From contig CAUYUJ010003014.1 in the NCBI GenBank assembly GCA_963575745.1, positions 406,753 to 470,752 on the forward strand: a stretch of DNA of 64,000 nt, read 5' to 3'. The DNA comes from Prorocentrum cordatum. Taxonomy: Eukaryota > Sar > Dinophyceae > Prorocentrales > Prorocentraceae. Below, in pieces: positions 9,782 to 19,459 of the stretch. The notes under the pieces were generated by a model that was not told the DNA's origin, ran no database searches, and saw only the letters and a list, made by a program, of their open reading frames with translations. A program made the position numbers and the translations under genes. Position 1 is the stretch's first letter; each line of letters begins with the position of its first letter.

Positions 9782-10350
9782 CGTGCCCTATGCGTCGTTA
9801 TCTTGGTCGTTCCTCCTCGGGCTGATCTGTCTGCTCCCTGATCCCTGCCCTCGCTTGTGATGCTGATGTCAATGCCGTAGTGCTTGAAACTATGTTGCAT
9901 CTCCCTGGTATCTTGGTACGTCGCTGACATGGGCGTGGTTTTGTCGGCTAGGTCGAGTCCTTGCCCTCCGAGGCACAGGTGCAACAAGTGCGTCGCTGCT
10001 ACCGTGGCGGGGTCAACTTGCGCTCTGCTGCCGACGATCCGAACGCAGATGTCGTCGAACCGTACTCGCGGCACAGGTCGCGGCATGTCCGTGGTGCCAG
10101 TCAACTTCGCCATCGCCCCGTACACAACCGCTTTGGCCACGTTGTCGGAGTGGTGTGACACAGCGAGGATCGAGTGGTCGGCGTATAGTGGGAGTGAGTA
10201 TGCTCCTTGGTTTCGTAGAACTCTCGTTGCTGAATGCTGTAGCATCATGAGGTAGAGAAGTCTCGCTGGGAAGTTGAGCTGGAGCGCCGCTGGAATGACT
10301 TCGTCGATGCGTAAGCTGTCGTAGAACTTCTCGATGTCCGCTAACCGCAC
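9721..10350 (-). pseudogene. LINE reverse transcriptase palm domain
   Basis: Motif A is readable as VRLADIEKFYDSLRI near the N-terminus, with the catalytic Asp in LADIEKFYD. Motif C appears as PRVRFDDICVRIVG: the two Asp residues are kept but the residue two places before the first Asp, normally Tyr or Trp, is Arg. Motif B is blurred around YADHSILAVSHHSD. The frame is 209 codons and in the same sense as the 10365-11762 ORF. Sense continues in the 9416-9781 frame. Confidence 0.72.
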
Positions 10351-10364
10351 TGATTCCCATAGGC

Positions 10365-11762
10365 CTAGTGCGTCTGCGAATTCGTCAGTGATGAGGCGCC
10401 GTAGTGCTTATCGTAGGCAGCTGTTGCCCTCCTTATCGCTGCGTCCCATTCTCGCTCGTGGCGCCGTGCCCATCTCCGAATGCGCTGTCGATGTAGGAGC
10501 TCCCAGCAGCGTGCAAGTTGCGGCAGTAGTGCTAGGGCTCGTTCACCTTTGGCGGGCTTGGGGGTGATCACGACGATGGGCGCGAGGGGCTGCCATGCCC
10601 ATGTAAGTTGTAGCTCGCACTCGTTGAAGAGGTCGACCAGTGCCTGGCGTCCAGATACAGAGAAGCGTCTGATGTCGCCGATGCAAATCATGTCCACGCC
10701 CTTGCCCTTGTCCGTCTCGCCCTCTATGCACTTGTCGAGGTCGTCGAGCGCCCATGGGTCGCACTCTTCCTCCTCGGTGGCCTTGGCGCGGAGGGCGGTG
10801 AGGTACCCCTTGCGCTCGTTGTCTGGCGTTGCGTCGCATGTCCAAATCTGCGTGACTGCAACGGTCCCGTGGTCGATCATGTCCTTCGGGCTGCGCAAAG
10901 TCGTGGAGCCATCATGTATATCCGTTTCTCGTCGCGACGGTGGCCTGGTGATATTGAGGAGCGTGCCGCTGCGCCTGTCGGCTTGCATATGCCACGTTCC
11001 GCGCTTCCGCAAGGCGTGTCTAACTATCTGTTCTGCTTGTTCCACCATGCCCGTCAGTGTCTCGGGTGGAATATACTCCAACTGCTCCACGCGGGTCTCC
11101 CTCAGGTCTCTGCGGAGTCGAGCCGTTTCAGAAGGCGTCGGACCTGTGCGGGGTAGTCCTTCCCGCGCAAGTCGCCGGCCCGCGCTGGCGAGCTCCCTTT
11201 GCTGTTGGAATCCGGGTTGACGCTCTCTCAGCTTGACTAGCGCTCGCAACATCGTCTCGGCAGGGTTCCACCAGTCCGTTCTGCGCGATGCGAATCTGCG
11301 CTGTCGGCCCCCTTTTTCCTTGAGCTGCTGCTCCTTGCAGTGGCACGGCGCTCCCCGTCCGCAGAATGCCGCTCTGTCGTTGAGCTCCACCTTGTACGCC
11401 ATGCAATAGAACTTCTCCAGGGCGCCGATGAAGTGTCGGCAGCTTCGCCCGAGTCGCTCCGCGCCCCTTGGGTCTGCGCGATAGGCGGCGTTCTTCTGGA
11501 TGTAGTCAGGGGCGCCGTGGTTGTCTTCCTTGTGTTGGAGAACGCTAGCAACCACCCAAGCGTTGCCCATTGCGTTGGCGCTGGCTCCGACTGCGTTGGC
11601 CAGGACCTTCTCCGTCGCCGAGAGTGTCGACGCACTCTGCGATCCGTCCTGCGTGCCAACTGCGCCCCTGCCAGTACAGCTGCGTTGGTCCACTGTGGTT
11701 GTAGCGCTCTCGTCGTTCTGCTCGATCTCGCCCTTTGTCCGATGGGGGAGATGGCGTCGCAT
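10365..11762 (-). pseudogene. LINE reverse transcriptase, N-terminal half
   Basis: This 465-codon frame contains WWNPAETMLRALVKLRERQP at about residue 165 and, towards its end, WQPLAPIVVITPKPAKGERA then LALLPQLARCWELLHRQRIRRW. These are the fingers and early palm segments in which LINE RTs carry a PKP-G-x-RPI string. Here RPI has become RAL. The first 60 codons are poor in sense and probably belong to another frame. The stop at 10365 is followed at once by the next RT segment. Confidence 0.72.
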
Positions 11763-11996
11763 TCCTGCTGGTAGTTGAGGTCGTTCGTGTCAAGCCTCGC
11801 CCCCGTGCCAGCGCAGGCGCTTCCGCCTATGTGGTGGTGGTCGAGAATGTCTTCGAAGGGGTCGACGTCCGTCGGGCCCATGGCGGCGGTCTGCTGAATG
11901 TCGGGTGTGTTCCGTGGGTAAGACGTCCACCCCGTCGGCCCCAGCGCTTCCCATCGATGGTTGACTGTGCCATTGCTCGTTGATGACTCCCAGAAC

Positions 11997-13313
11997 TCAG
12001 GTGGTGTTTAGCTGTGGTTGAGGCGCCTGCTTGTCTTGTGCGCGTTTCTGGCGCGTTGCTCTCTTCGTGCTGCTTCGTGCTGGTTTCGGTAGAGGTGGGC
12101 GTGGGAAGGGTCTGGGTAGCTGCAACCGCCTGCTCTCGTCACGCACGTTGATGACCAGTCCTGCATGTGGCTTCCATGGCGCGTCGTAGATCGGTCTCAC
12201 TCCTCGCACTAGCCGTTGTTCTCCTTCGTTTGCCACCACGTAGCCGATATTGGAGCAGGCGTCGCCAATGTTGCAGGTGCGCATGTCGTCGGGAAGGCCC
12301 ATGACGCTCGTCGCTCCGAGCGCCGTCGGCCAGCCCGTCTCATCGAATGCTCGGCGGCCCATGCTGAACTCGCCGCAGATGAGCCACGGCATGGAAAGGG
12401 AGTTCAGGAAGGTGGCCAGCGACGTCAACCGGCGCGCGTTCGCGCCGCGTCGCGCGCTGCTCTTCGGGTCGAGGTAGCGGGAGATGATGACCTGCGACGC
12501 CCCTTTCAGGTGCAGCGCGACTGGCGCCCAGTCGAACATGTCCAGGTCACCTGGCTCGCCGTGGCTGCGCGCGTTGGAGGCGGCCCCTGGTGTCGCGCGG
12601 TGCTTGAACGAGGTTACCTTGACGTGCACCTTCGCGATGACAGCCGCGCCTCCTCTGGCGCCCGCCGGGCTCTTCTCCCCACCCCGCGCCGCGGCGAAGG
12701 TGCTTGCGAAGCCCGCCTTCTGCAAGTCATGCTCCTCGTTGTCGATCTGCGCCAAAGGTACGCGCGTCTCCTGCAGCGCGTAGTCGTCGCACCCTTCACG
12801 GAGTCCATCGCGGCACATCCAGCTCATGACCTTGGGCCTCCACGCGGTGACGCCGGCGAAAACGATGGCGCGGCCCAAAGGCTCGGCGTCGCCAACAGGT
12901 CGCCTGCCCCTCCGCTGTGCATCCGGGCGGTCGTCGGGGTGGGGGCCTTCGCCCATCCCGGCGGCCGCTGACCTGCGGCGCTCCAGAAACTCCTCGGCCT
13001 CGCTCACGTTGGAGCCCTTGGCCTCCTGCGCGCTGTCGCTCGCCGCGGCCGTAGACTTTGGCGGTGGTGCCGATGATGCTGCTGCTTGGCCTTCCGCCTT
13101 CTCCTCCTGGGTCTTCTCCGCTTGGTCCGCTTTGCGCTTCTTGAACGCCTGCGCGACGATGGCGCGGTTCCCCTCTGCCTGCGATTGCGCCTTCTGCAGG
13201 TGCTCTGCGAGTTTCCCATTGAACGCGAGCGCAGTCCTCTTGAGCTCCTCCAAGACTTGCTTCTCGGCGTTGTCGGCCGCTGCACCCCTCACGCGCCCAT
13301 GCCCCCATCGCAC
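11997..13313 (-). pseudogene. LINE APE-type endonuclease region
   Basis: This 438-codon frame starts with a Lys/Glu/Ala-rich helical linker (residues 10-130). It then shows endonuclease motifs: YALQETRVPL near residue 195 (metal-binding Glu), GGAAVIAKVHVKVTSF, VIISRYLDP near 275 and MPWLICGEFSM near 315, the counterpart of the family GDFN motif with Asp and Asn replaced by Glu and Ser. That substitution, if real, would reduce activity. The C-terminal end is Pro/Arg-rich. In I-type LINEs this domain nicks target DNA to prime reverse transcription. Confidence 0.72.
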
Positions 13314-14017
13314 TTGAAGTGCCCCTCGAGCGCGGGGAACTCGATCTCGGACGGGCGCGCGACGCCCGCGTCCGCCTCCAGGATCGCGTCGAAGATGCCC
13401 TTGTTCTTCTCCATGCCCTCAGCCTGGATGGCCTCGATGAGCCGCTCCGCCTTCAGCGCCGCGTCGGCCCTCAGGTTGAGCGCTTCGCTGGCTTTTGCCG
13501 ACATGGCGTCTGCCTGCTGCTTAGCTTCCAATGCCCACTTGTACCGCTTGTTGGCCTCCTCCAGCGACTTCTCCGCCTCCGCCAATCGCAATATGTTTGA
13601 CTTCGTTTGTGCTGGCGTTGCCGACGAACTCGCTGCCTTCTCGAGGGATGAGGCCGCGCCTTCAAGCTGCTTGACGATCCGGACCTCGTCCGAGGTCGCC
13701 CGCTGCACGGTGCCGAGTGTGGGTGTGACCGTCGCGAGGGCCGTCGCGAGCTGCTCCGCGTCGTTCTTCTGATGGCCGATGGCGTTCTTGCCGCCCTGGG
13801 CCCTCGGGTCGTAGCTGATGTTGTGGTAGCTCGCGAACTGGCCCTTGCCGCTGCCGCAGTTGTCGCCGTAGCCCGCTGCAGACGCGCGCCCCCGGCCCTT
13901 GGGGCAGGCGACGCGGCGTCCACATTTGCGCCAACAGTCATTCTCGTACAGGTGCTTATTCCAGTACCACTGCTAGCAGCGCTTGCACCTGCTCCAGCCG
14001 CCCTGCCTCGGCGCCAT
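13289..14017 (-). pseudogene. LINE N-terminus: zinc ribbon and coiled coil with internal stop
   Basis: ATG at 14015-14017 opens MAPRQGGWSRCKRC, then TAG at 13973-13975, then QWYWNKHLYENDCWRKCG in the same frame: a Cys-x2-Cys ... Cys-x2-Cys zinc ribbon interrupted by one nonsense codon. Downstream the frame is open to 13289 and strongly helical (LRLAEAEKSLEEANKRYKW, then ALEAKQQADAMSAKASEALN), a likely coiled coil. It ends EGHFKCDGGMGA-stop at 13289, where the next ORF begins in another frame, so a frameshift joins them. The function is inferred as RNA binding and multimerisation, by position. Confidence 0.7.
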
Positions 14018-14900
14018 GCTGCCGCGGTGGGAGTCGAGCAACTGTCGCAGTTGTTCAGCTCGTTGCCACCTGCGGGCCTGGCCTCGCGCCCGTCTGAGGC
14101 GCCCGTGCCAGACGGGCGAAGGGGGCCTCTCCGGGCCTCGGCGGCCCTCCGCGGGCCTGGGGCCCCCGATGGCGCGGGCCCCGCGGCGCCGCCCACGGGC
14201 GAATTGGCTGCGCAGGGGCGGGACGGGCCCACGCTGGGGAGCCGCGCGAGGAGGAGGAGGGGGGGGGGGATGAGGAGGAGCAATGAGCAATGAGCAATGC
14301 GCGGGGAGTTCAAATGAGTTACTCAAAACCTCACACCATGAGACTTGCAACGAACTCTGCGCTACAGAACTTCTTGGAGTTGGCAAACCTCGAAAGAGAC
14401 GAGGGGGCCTCTCTGGCAGAGCCAGCCAGCACTGCCCCCGAACGGCGGCGAACCCCAGACACCCCACAAGTGCACGAAGGGAGCCGCCTAGGGAACCGAC
14501 TCGCGGCTGAGTCCGCCGCGCTCAGATTTGCTACCCGCCCCCCTTCGCGGAGCCTGCTTAGGAGCCACCACTAGTGGAATCGGGGAAGATCTGGATTCGA
14601 ATGAATATCAGAGCTAGAGGGCCGAGGAGGGCCAGGCCGAACAGGGCCAGGGAAGCCTCGGGCCACTAAACTTACAAGACGCTCACTACCTGCAAAAACA
14701 CCCTTTTTCACGTGTTTGTTTTGTCTTGCCGTCGCTCGGGCGGCCGCTCTGTCTGGCCGAGCCCGATGGTCGGCTCGAGCTCCCGAGCCCCACTTGTCCT
14801 TGTTGCCCTTCTCGATCAACGAGAGGACGCGGCTCGCCTCGCGCTCCAAGGCGCCCCTCGGAGCAGGTCTCACCGACTGCGTCGCGCGCGAGACCGTCTG
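14018..14900. other. no gene recognised
   Basis: A short GGA/G-run tract lies at 14245-14280, with GAGCAAT repeated three times directly after it (14277-14298). The rest is GC-rich unique sequence with overlapping frames on both strands that show no motif. This would be the 5' flank or leader of the LINE starting at 14017. Confidence 0.4.
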
Positions 14901-15677
14901 CTAGTTTTGGAACTGGACCAGGAGCCCACGCGCTTCCCGTCCTGGCTGTTCGTACGAGAAGGCGAACGTCAGCTTGCCCTTCTTGCCGCCCTCGGGCGGG
15001 GGCTGGTCCTTCTTGCCCTTGTACTTGCGGCGGCGGAAGTGCAGGACGTGCTCGGCCACCTCCGTCGGTGACTTCGAGCTCATGCGTTTCTGGAAGTAGT
15101 CCTTGATCACCTTCTTCTCGCTCTCCTTGTAGGCGTCGCTTCCGTCGAGAAACACATCGATGATGTTGACGAGCCACAGACAAAAAGCGCCCCAAACTTG
15201 AACGCGCGGGGGTCCGCGGGCTCGGAAGTCCACTACCTTTCCGCTCTGCTGATTTTCTTTGAGGCTTTTGAATGCCTCGTCGTACTTGGGCCCCGCGTTG
15301 ATAATGACGTGCGGGGCGGTGCCCTCGTTCTCGAGCATCTCCCAGGTCTGGAACACCGTGCCCGCAAGGGCTGCCAGCTCGCGAGCGTCGTCGAGGCACA
15401 GCTTGGCGACCAGCTTGACGAAGGCCTCGTGCAAGTCGCCCTTCTTATCCTTCTTCGCGTTTCCCTCCTTGCCGTCTTTGGTTGCGGGCGCCAATGCATG
15501 AACCCCGTCTGCTCCGCGTGTCGGGCCTTCCTGCATCCAGCTCGCCGGTGCAACCACGTCCTCCATCGCTCTGCTCGGGCAGGCCCCCCCCCCCCCCCCA
15601 TCGCTCCTAGCGGCGCGACGCTGCCTCGGGAGGACTGGAGGACCGGGCCAGGTAGATGGCTGCGTAAATGAAAGCAA
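14901..15677 (-). CDS. unidentified 258-codon ORF
   Basis: The frame is uninterrupted and of normal composition from an internal Met (MEDVVAPASWMQEG, about residue 38). The first 37 residues run through a poly-C tract (15584-15599) and are probably not coding. It contains a Lys-rich stretch, then LVAKLCLDDARELAALAGTV, AFCLWLVNIIDVFLDGS, KKVIKDYFQKRMSSKSPTEV and a basic tail (FRRRKYKGKKDQPP). It has no transmembrane-length hydrophobic run except a short one around WGAFCLWLVNII. The family is unknown. It could be an exon of a cellular gene or a small ORF of a retroelement; it lies between two LINE remnants on the same strand. Confidence 0.45.
   Translation of the reverse strand: MLSFTQPSTWPGPPVLPRQRRAARSDGGGGGACPSRAMEDVVAPASWMQEGPTRGADGVHALAPATKDGKEGNAKKDKKGDLHEAFVKLVAKLCLDDARELAALAGTVFQTWEMLENEGTAPHVIINAGPKYDEAFKSLKENQQSGKVVDFRARGPPRVQVWGAFCLWLVNIIDVFLDGSDAYKESEKKVIKDYFQKRMSSKSPTEVAEHVLHFRRRKYKGKKDQPPPEGGKKGKLTFAFSYEQPGREARGLLVQFQN
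15584..15599. repeat. poly-C run
   Basis: Sixteen consecutive C residues within the N-terminal end of the minus-strand ORF ending at 14901, so the reading frame upstream of it is unreliable. Confidence 0.9.
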
Positions 15678-15772
15678 AGCTCGTCCAATTCAGAGACATC
15701 ATATTCGCACAGAGAACATCGCGGCGTTGAAGGAGGGACGGGAGGTCGAAGAGTCCCACCCCCACCGAAGCG

Positions 15773-16777
15773 TCAATGCCCCCGTTGAACAGCCAATGCC
15801 AAGCACCTTGCTGCGCAGGCCCTGCCCCAGAATACTTCTCGACAGCAGATGCGCGCATTGCATGGAGCCAGAACGTGACATAGTGAACGAGAATCGCGTC
15901 GGGAACGCATATGTGCCATGAGCTCCTCTTTGGTGCTGAACTTTCCGCCGCAGCTTTCAGCGTTGCCGGTAAACTGAGCCTCGAGTGCGAAAGGGTCATC
16001 TTGCTGTGCCTCAGGAGCCCCCTCGGTGCACTCTGGAAGTGCAAAGCGAACCCCAAATATGCTGGAACGGATAGCAGCGACACCGATATCCCCAAACTCA
16101 ACCTGGACTTCTGGATCCCATAGAAGACCTGGTTGAGCGGCGATAGAACCTAGTAGATCTTCGCGGTCGCGAAAGAGCCCCTGGGCCCACTCCAAGTCCT
16201 CGACAACACGACGAGCCCAAGGGGAGGCCTGCGAAGTAAGAACGCCGTCGGCCATAGGTGCCATACCACTTTCGAAAGGGACAGAGCCGAAGTGAGCAGA
16301 AAGTAGCTGGAGATGACTACCAGGAGAGCGTGACCGAACCTTGTACCAATGCAGACGACGAGTACCGAGCTCGATGTGCGGCTCATAAATGCGCCAATGC
16401 TGTAGAACTCCTTTGGGCGTCAAAGTGCAGGTCGCTCCTGACTCGGTCTTCCAGCTAGCTCGTCCACGCATCGCAACACGAACATAGTGCGCCACTGAAG
16501 CGCACAGCCTAGCGCACTGCTGCTTAGTGACCAAAAAACTCAAGGCCACATAGAGCTGAATTCTGGACCACTGACATGAAAATTGAACGCGTGAGTTCCC
16601 ATGGTAATCTGAAAGACCAGAAGCCCCCCTATGGAGTAAAAGGCCGATCGAACTGCTTGATGCCGTCGGGAAATCTCCTGACTGGGTGCCTGGGGCATCG
16701 AGATATGAGGCCCAAGATATCTCACCTCCTCCCTGAGCTCCCCCGAGAGAAGGGCCCGTCCAGGCCCGCGAAGCCAT
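15773..16777 (-). pseudogene. LINE post-RT region with Cys/His finger
   Basis: This 334-codon frame reads LVTKQQCARLCASVAHYVRV, then LTPKGVLQHWRIYEPHIELG and a run like the thumb-to-connection region of LINE RTs (TRRLHWYKVRSRSPGSHLQL). Near residue 275 it has CGGKFSTKEELMAHMRSRRD, a C2H2-like finger with the first Cys pair altered. It ends in the basic sequence at 15773. The N-terminal 60 residues may be out of frame. Confidence 0.62.
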
Positions 16778-16804
16778 TTCTTACCAGCCAAGGCGCCCTC
16801 CCCC

Positions 16805-17116
16805 TCAATCCAGACCGCCAACTCCTGCTTCACCCCTGCTCTGCTTGTACCCGTATTCATGGAGGAGAGAATCGAGGCAATCATCGGGGTGCTGCAATTT
16901 GGCCAGGAAGGTCCCCAGGGAGTCCCCGAGGGCTATGAGGGTGTAGCGGAAGAGGTCATCAACATACTTAAACAGACTGAGGTCGACCTCCTGGCCGTCC
17001 CGCTCCGCACGGAGAAACAATAGCGTAGGGTCGAACTCGCGCAGTGCAGCTGCCCATCTCTGTACAGGTCGACAACATGTCGCTGAGAAGGCTGCAGCCA
17101 TGAACGGGTCGCCCAT
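16805..17116 (-). pseudogene. LINE reverse transcriptase catalytic segment
   Basis: The frame begins MGDPFMAAAFSATCC, the counterpart of the RT motif QGDPxxP. It continues to LSLFKYVDDLFRYTL, in which YVDD (16955-16966) is the catalytic motif C with both Asp residues intact. The downstream helix and EYGYKQSRGEAG mark the palm-thumb border. Only this 103-codon piece is open; flanking sense lies in other frames, so the enzyme as a whole is dead. Confidence 0.78.
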
Positions 17117-17223
17117 CAGACCTCCAACTCCGGTCCTGACCGCTGGTTATCCCTCGTCACTAGGTAGTAGAAGGACTGCATCACAATATCTACCCTTGCA
17201 AAATACAACATTTTCAGGCTGGA

Positions 17224-18018
17224 CTAGCATTGACACTGTAGTGCCCATAGCCTCCCAACTCGAACTTCCAAGTGCATTAATCGTGTATCTTTCAAACTAG
17301 CTCCAATACCCCACCCAATCTTCCGACGCCTCCAGCCCACCACCTGAGACGCGAGAACAGCCCCCTCCCGACGACTATGACGTTGAAAACCGTAGTCTTC
17401 ATGGGAAAGTCGGCTCGGTAATGGGCCAGCGAAAAAAGATTTCCCAACAACAGGGAGAACGTGAACGGCGCGTTTGCCTCTGGGTCCAGGCTGGGCCGAC
17501 TTATGCAGAGCACACCCTTCACTTACACTCCAATACAGCGGGGTAAGATCCGAAACCCTAATCTTCATCATGCCATCCTTCAAAGTCTCGAGAAACTGAA
17601 AGGGCTCTTCAGGTGCCTGAAGGGCTCCCAGTCGTGGACGTCGGTGCTACATTCCCCGTTCAGGATGGAGGAGTTGTCACCAGAGCTCGAGAGGGGCCGA
17701 TCCTTCAGGAACAACTCTGCGTTTGGGTGCACGTCGAACATATTTACGAAGTCGAGTGACGTCACTGTAAGCTAGTTTTTCGGGGCGCTCGTCATATCGG
17801 GCAATATCGTAGATCTGGCTGAGATCGGGGTCGTTTCGAGTATTCCTCCATTCACCTAGGTCAATATGTCGTACCTGCATGCCCCCGCCACCTCCAGGCA
17901 AGGACCAAACGTCCGGCCATTCTGATGGTGAAATCGGTGTCCCTCCAAATCGTCGTCCGTCTTGTGATTTACAAAAAAACGGCACCGGGGGCCCTCCGAG
18001 CCCAGCCCATGGCCTCAC
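17224..18018 (-). pseudogene. LINE reverse transcriptase, fingers region, frameshifted
   Basis: Pieces of sense alternate between frames: PEKLAYSDVTRLRKYVRRAP (17677-18018), TSLDFVNMFDVHPNAELFL (17580-17765), then LHKSAQPGPRGKRAVHVLP, GKSFFAGPLPSRLSHEDYGF and GAVLASQVVGWRRRKIGWGI (17224-17583). The last group matches the segment of these RTs before the motif A helix. At least three frameshifts are needed to join them. Confidence 0.55.
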
Positions 18019-18368
18019 ACAAATCCCGTTGGGCCCAGGCTTCGCAAGATGCTTCTACGTAGGACTCACGAACAGCACGTACGTATTTCTGCCGAGTGAG
18101 TCTAAGACGTTCCTGCTCCACCTGGTCCAAATCAGGCGTGTGGACTCGAGAGGTTCATAACTCGATCCGCTTCTTGAGGAGGGTCCTGCGCAGCTCCGCC
18201 CAGTGGGCGTACTCGTCATGGAGGTGGGGTGATTTCGTGAAGCACTCAGCCCCAACCTCGACCAGGCAGCGCTCCAGCAGCTCGAGGGTGTGGTCAGGAG
18301 CATCCTGAGCATGAGCTATGGCGATCTCCTCCGAGCGCGCCTCGAGCCATGAGGCCACGCCATTCACG

Positions 18369-18510
18369 AGGAGGGAGGAGGGAGGAGGGAGGAGGGAGGA
18401 GGGAGGAGGGAGGAGGGAGGAGGAGGAGGAGGAGGAAGAGGAGGCGGGGGAGGCGGGGGAGGAGGAGGAGGAGGAGGAGGAGGAGGAGGAGGAGGAGGAG
18501 GAGGATAGGA
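18369..18510. repeat. (GGGAGGA)n then (GGA)n microsatellite
   Basis: A heptamer array (about eight copies of GGAGGGA) passes into GGA trinucleotides with GGGGGC interruptions. It is a polypurine strand throughout. Confidence 0.95.
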
Positions 18511-18879
18511 GGGGGCGGAGGCGCGACACACGCCAAGCCAGAGTTCCCGACCGCAGGCTCGGGGTCTTCGAGTGGCTTCTGGCCTCCTCGGAGCCTCGGG
18601 GGGGGGGGGGCGGGGGCGGATGCCCTCGCCGCCACGGCTGGAGGCCCCCTCCGGGTCACAAGCCGAGCGCGCTCCAGGGGGAGGCCCAGGGGGAACGAAC
18701 CTCTGAGAGGACCCAGGCCCAGACCTGGACCCCAAGCACGGCGGGCGGCGTTGCGCCATGCCGCCCTGGGGCCGCCGAGCGCTGCCCGAGAAGAGGCGAG
18801 AGGCGGCTCCCAGAAGGGAGCCCGGGCCTCCAGGGGTCCGCGCTGCGACGAAGGTCGCGACCTTCAGGGGTCTGGAGGG

Positions 18880-19170
18880 GAGGGGCGGGGAAAACGATAT
18901 GAGGAGGAAGGGGGGGGGAGGGGGGAGGGGGAGGGGGAGGGGGAGGGGAGGGGGGAGTGGGAGGGGTCTACAGGGGTCTAGAGGGGAGGGGGAGGGAGGG
19001 AGGGGAAGGGGGGGGGAAACGATATGAGGAGGAAGGGGGGGGGAGGGAGGGGAAGCGATGGGTAGGGAGAAGAGGGCAGAGGTGGAGGGGAAGACGAGGC
19101 GACATCAGGGAGGGAGTGAGCGAGGGGAGGCGAAGGGGGGGGAGGAGAGGGTGGAGAGGGGGGGAAAGAG
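18880..19170. repeat. G-rich polypurine tract with internal duplication
   Basis: GGGGA-type repeats with two copies of the phrase GGAAAACGATATGAGGAGGAAG (about 18888 and 19015, roughly 125 bp apart). Many runs of four or more G make quadruplex formation plausible on the plus strand. Confidence 0.9.
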
Positions 19171-19416
19171 GGGTGGTCGAGCTAGGTACACTCGCGCAAT
19201 ATCTAACGTACTGCCCCTCTTACCCGTCCCTTCCCATTGCGTTGTTTTCTCTATCCGCCGACGCGCGTCATAGCGGACCTGGGACTCCACAAAGGACCCC
19301 TTTTTATCGTGCTATGCGCAAGCAGAACAAAAGGGAGCTGCGTACATTTGAGGAGGAGGAGGAGGTGGCGGATGAGCAGGAAGAACAGGATGAGAAAGGA
19401 GGACGATGACGAACAT

Positions 19417-19419
<3 letters not shown>

Positions 19420-19452
<33 letters not shown>
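19420..19452 (+). repeat. (CAG)11 microsatellite
   Basis: Eleven CAG units within a purine-rich context. A plus-strand frame turns this into a Gln run followed by charged residues (EWKEREEQEDQGK), but no wider coding evidence supports a gene. Confidence 0.92.
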
Positions 19453-19453
<1 letters not shown>

Positions 19454-19459
19454 TGGAGT

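Larger units (their letters stand above)
8100..14017 (-). mobile_element. nearly full-length decayed LINE retrotransposon
   Basis: Reading the minus strand from 14017, the order is zinc ribbon and coiled coil (14017-13289), Ala/Lys-rich linker and APE-type endonuclease (13313-11997), reverse transcriptase (11762-9721), a Cys-rich segment after the thumb (9781-8695) and RNase H (8670-8100). Sense jumps between all three frames, with internal stops at 13973-13975 (TAG) and 8490-8492 (TGA in place of the expected Trp). The element is therefore inactive but complete in plan. Gag-like N-terminus, APE endonuclease, RT and C-terminal RNase H in one unit is the arrangement of I/R1-type LINEs. No spliced-leader relic was found at this copy. 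Confidence 0.85.
15700..18018 (-). mobile_element. decayed LINE of a second lineage (RT with YVDD)
   Basis: Minus-strand sense can be followed through several frames: 18018-17580 (RT N-terminal side, TSLDFVNMFDVHPNAELFL), 17583-17224 (RVSDLTPLYWS, then LHKSAQPGPRGKRAVHVLP and VVGKSFFAGPLP), 17116-16805 (GDPFMAAAF and YVDD), 16884-16540 (ISRRHQAVRSAFYSIGGLLV) and 16777-15773 (post-RT region and Cys/His finger). The wording of the palm motifs differs from the 8-14 kb LINE, so it is a different lineage. No endonuclease or 5' end is seen. Upstream lies a GGA microsatellite (18369-18510). Confidence 0.75.

Noticed and set aside
13970-14320. Spliced-leader relic at the 5' end of the nearly complete LINE
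   Set aside because: Searched the 5' flank of the ORF start at 14017 by eye; no GAGCCAAAATGGCTACGG-like string is present.
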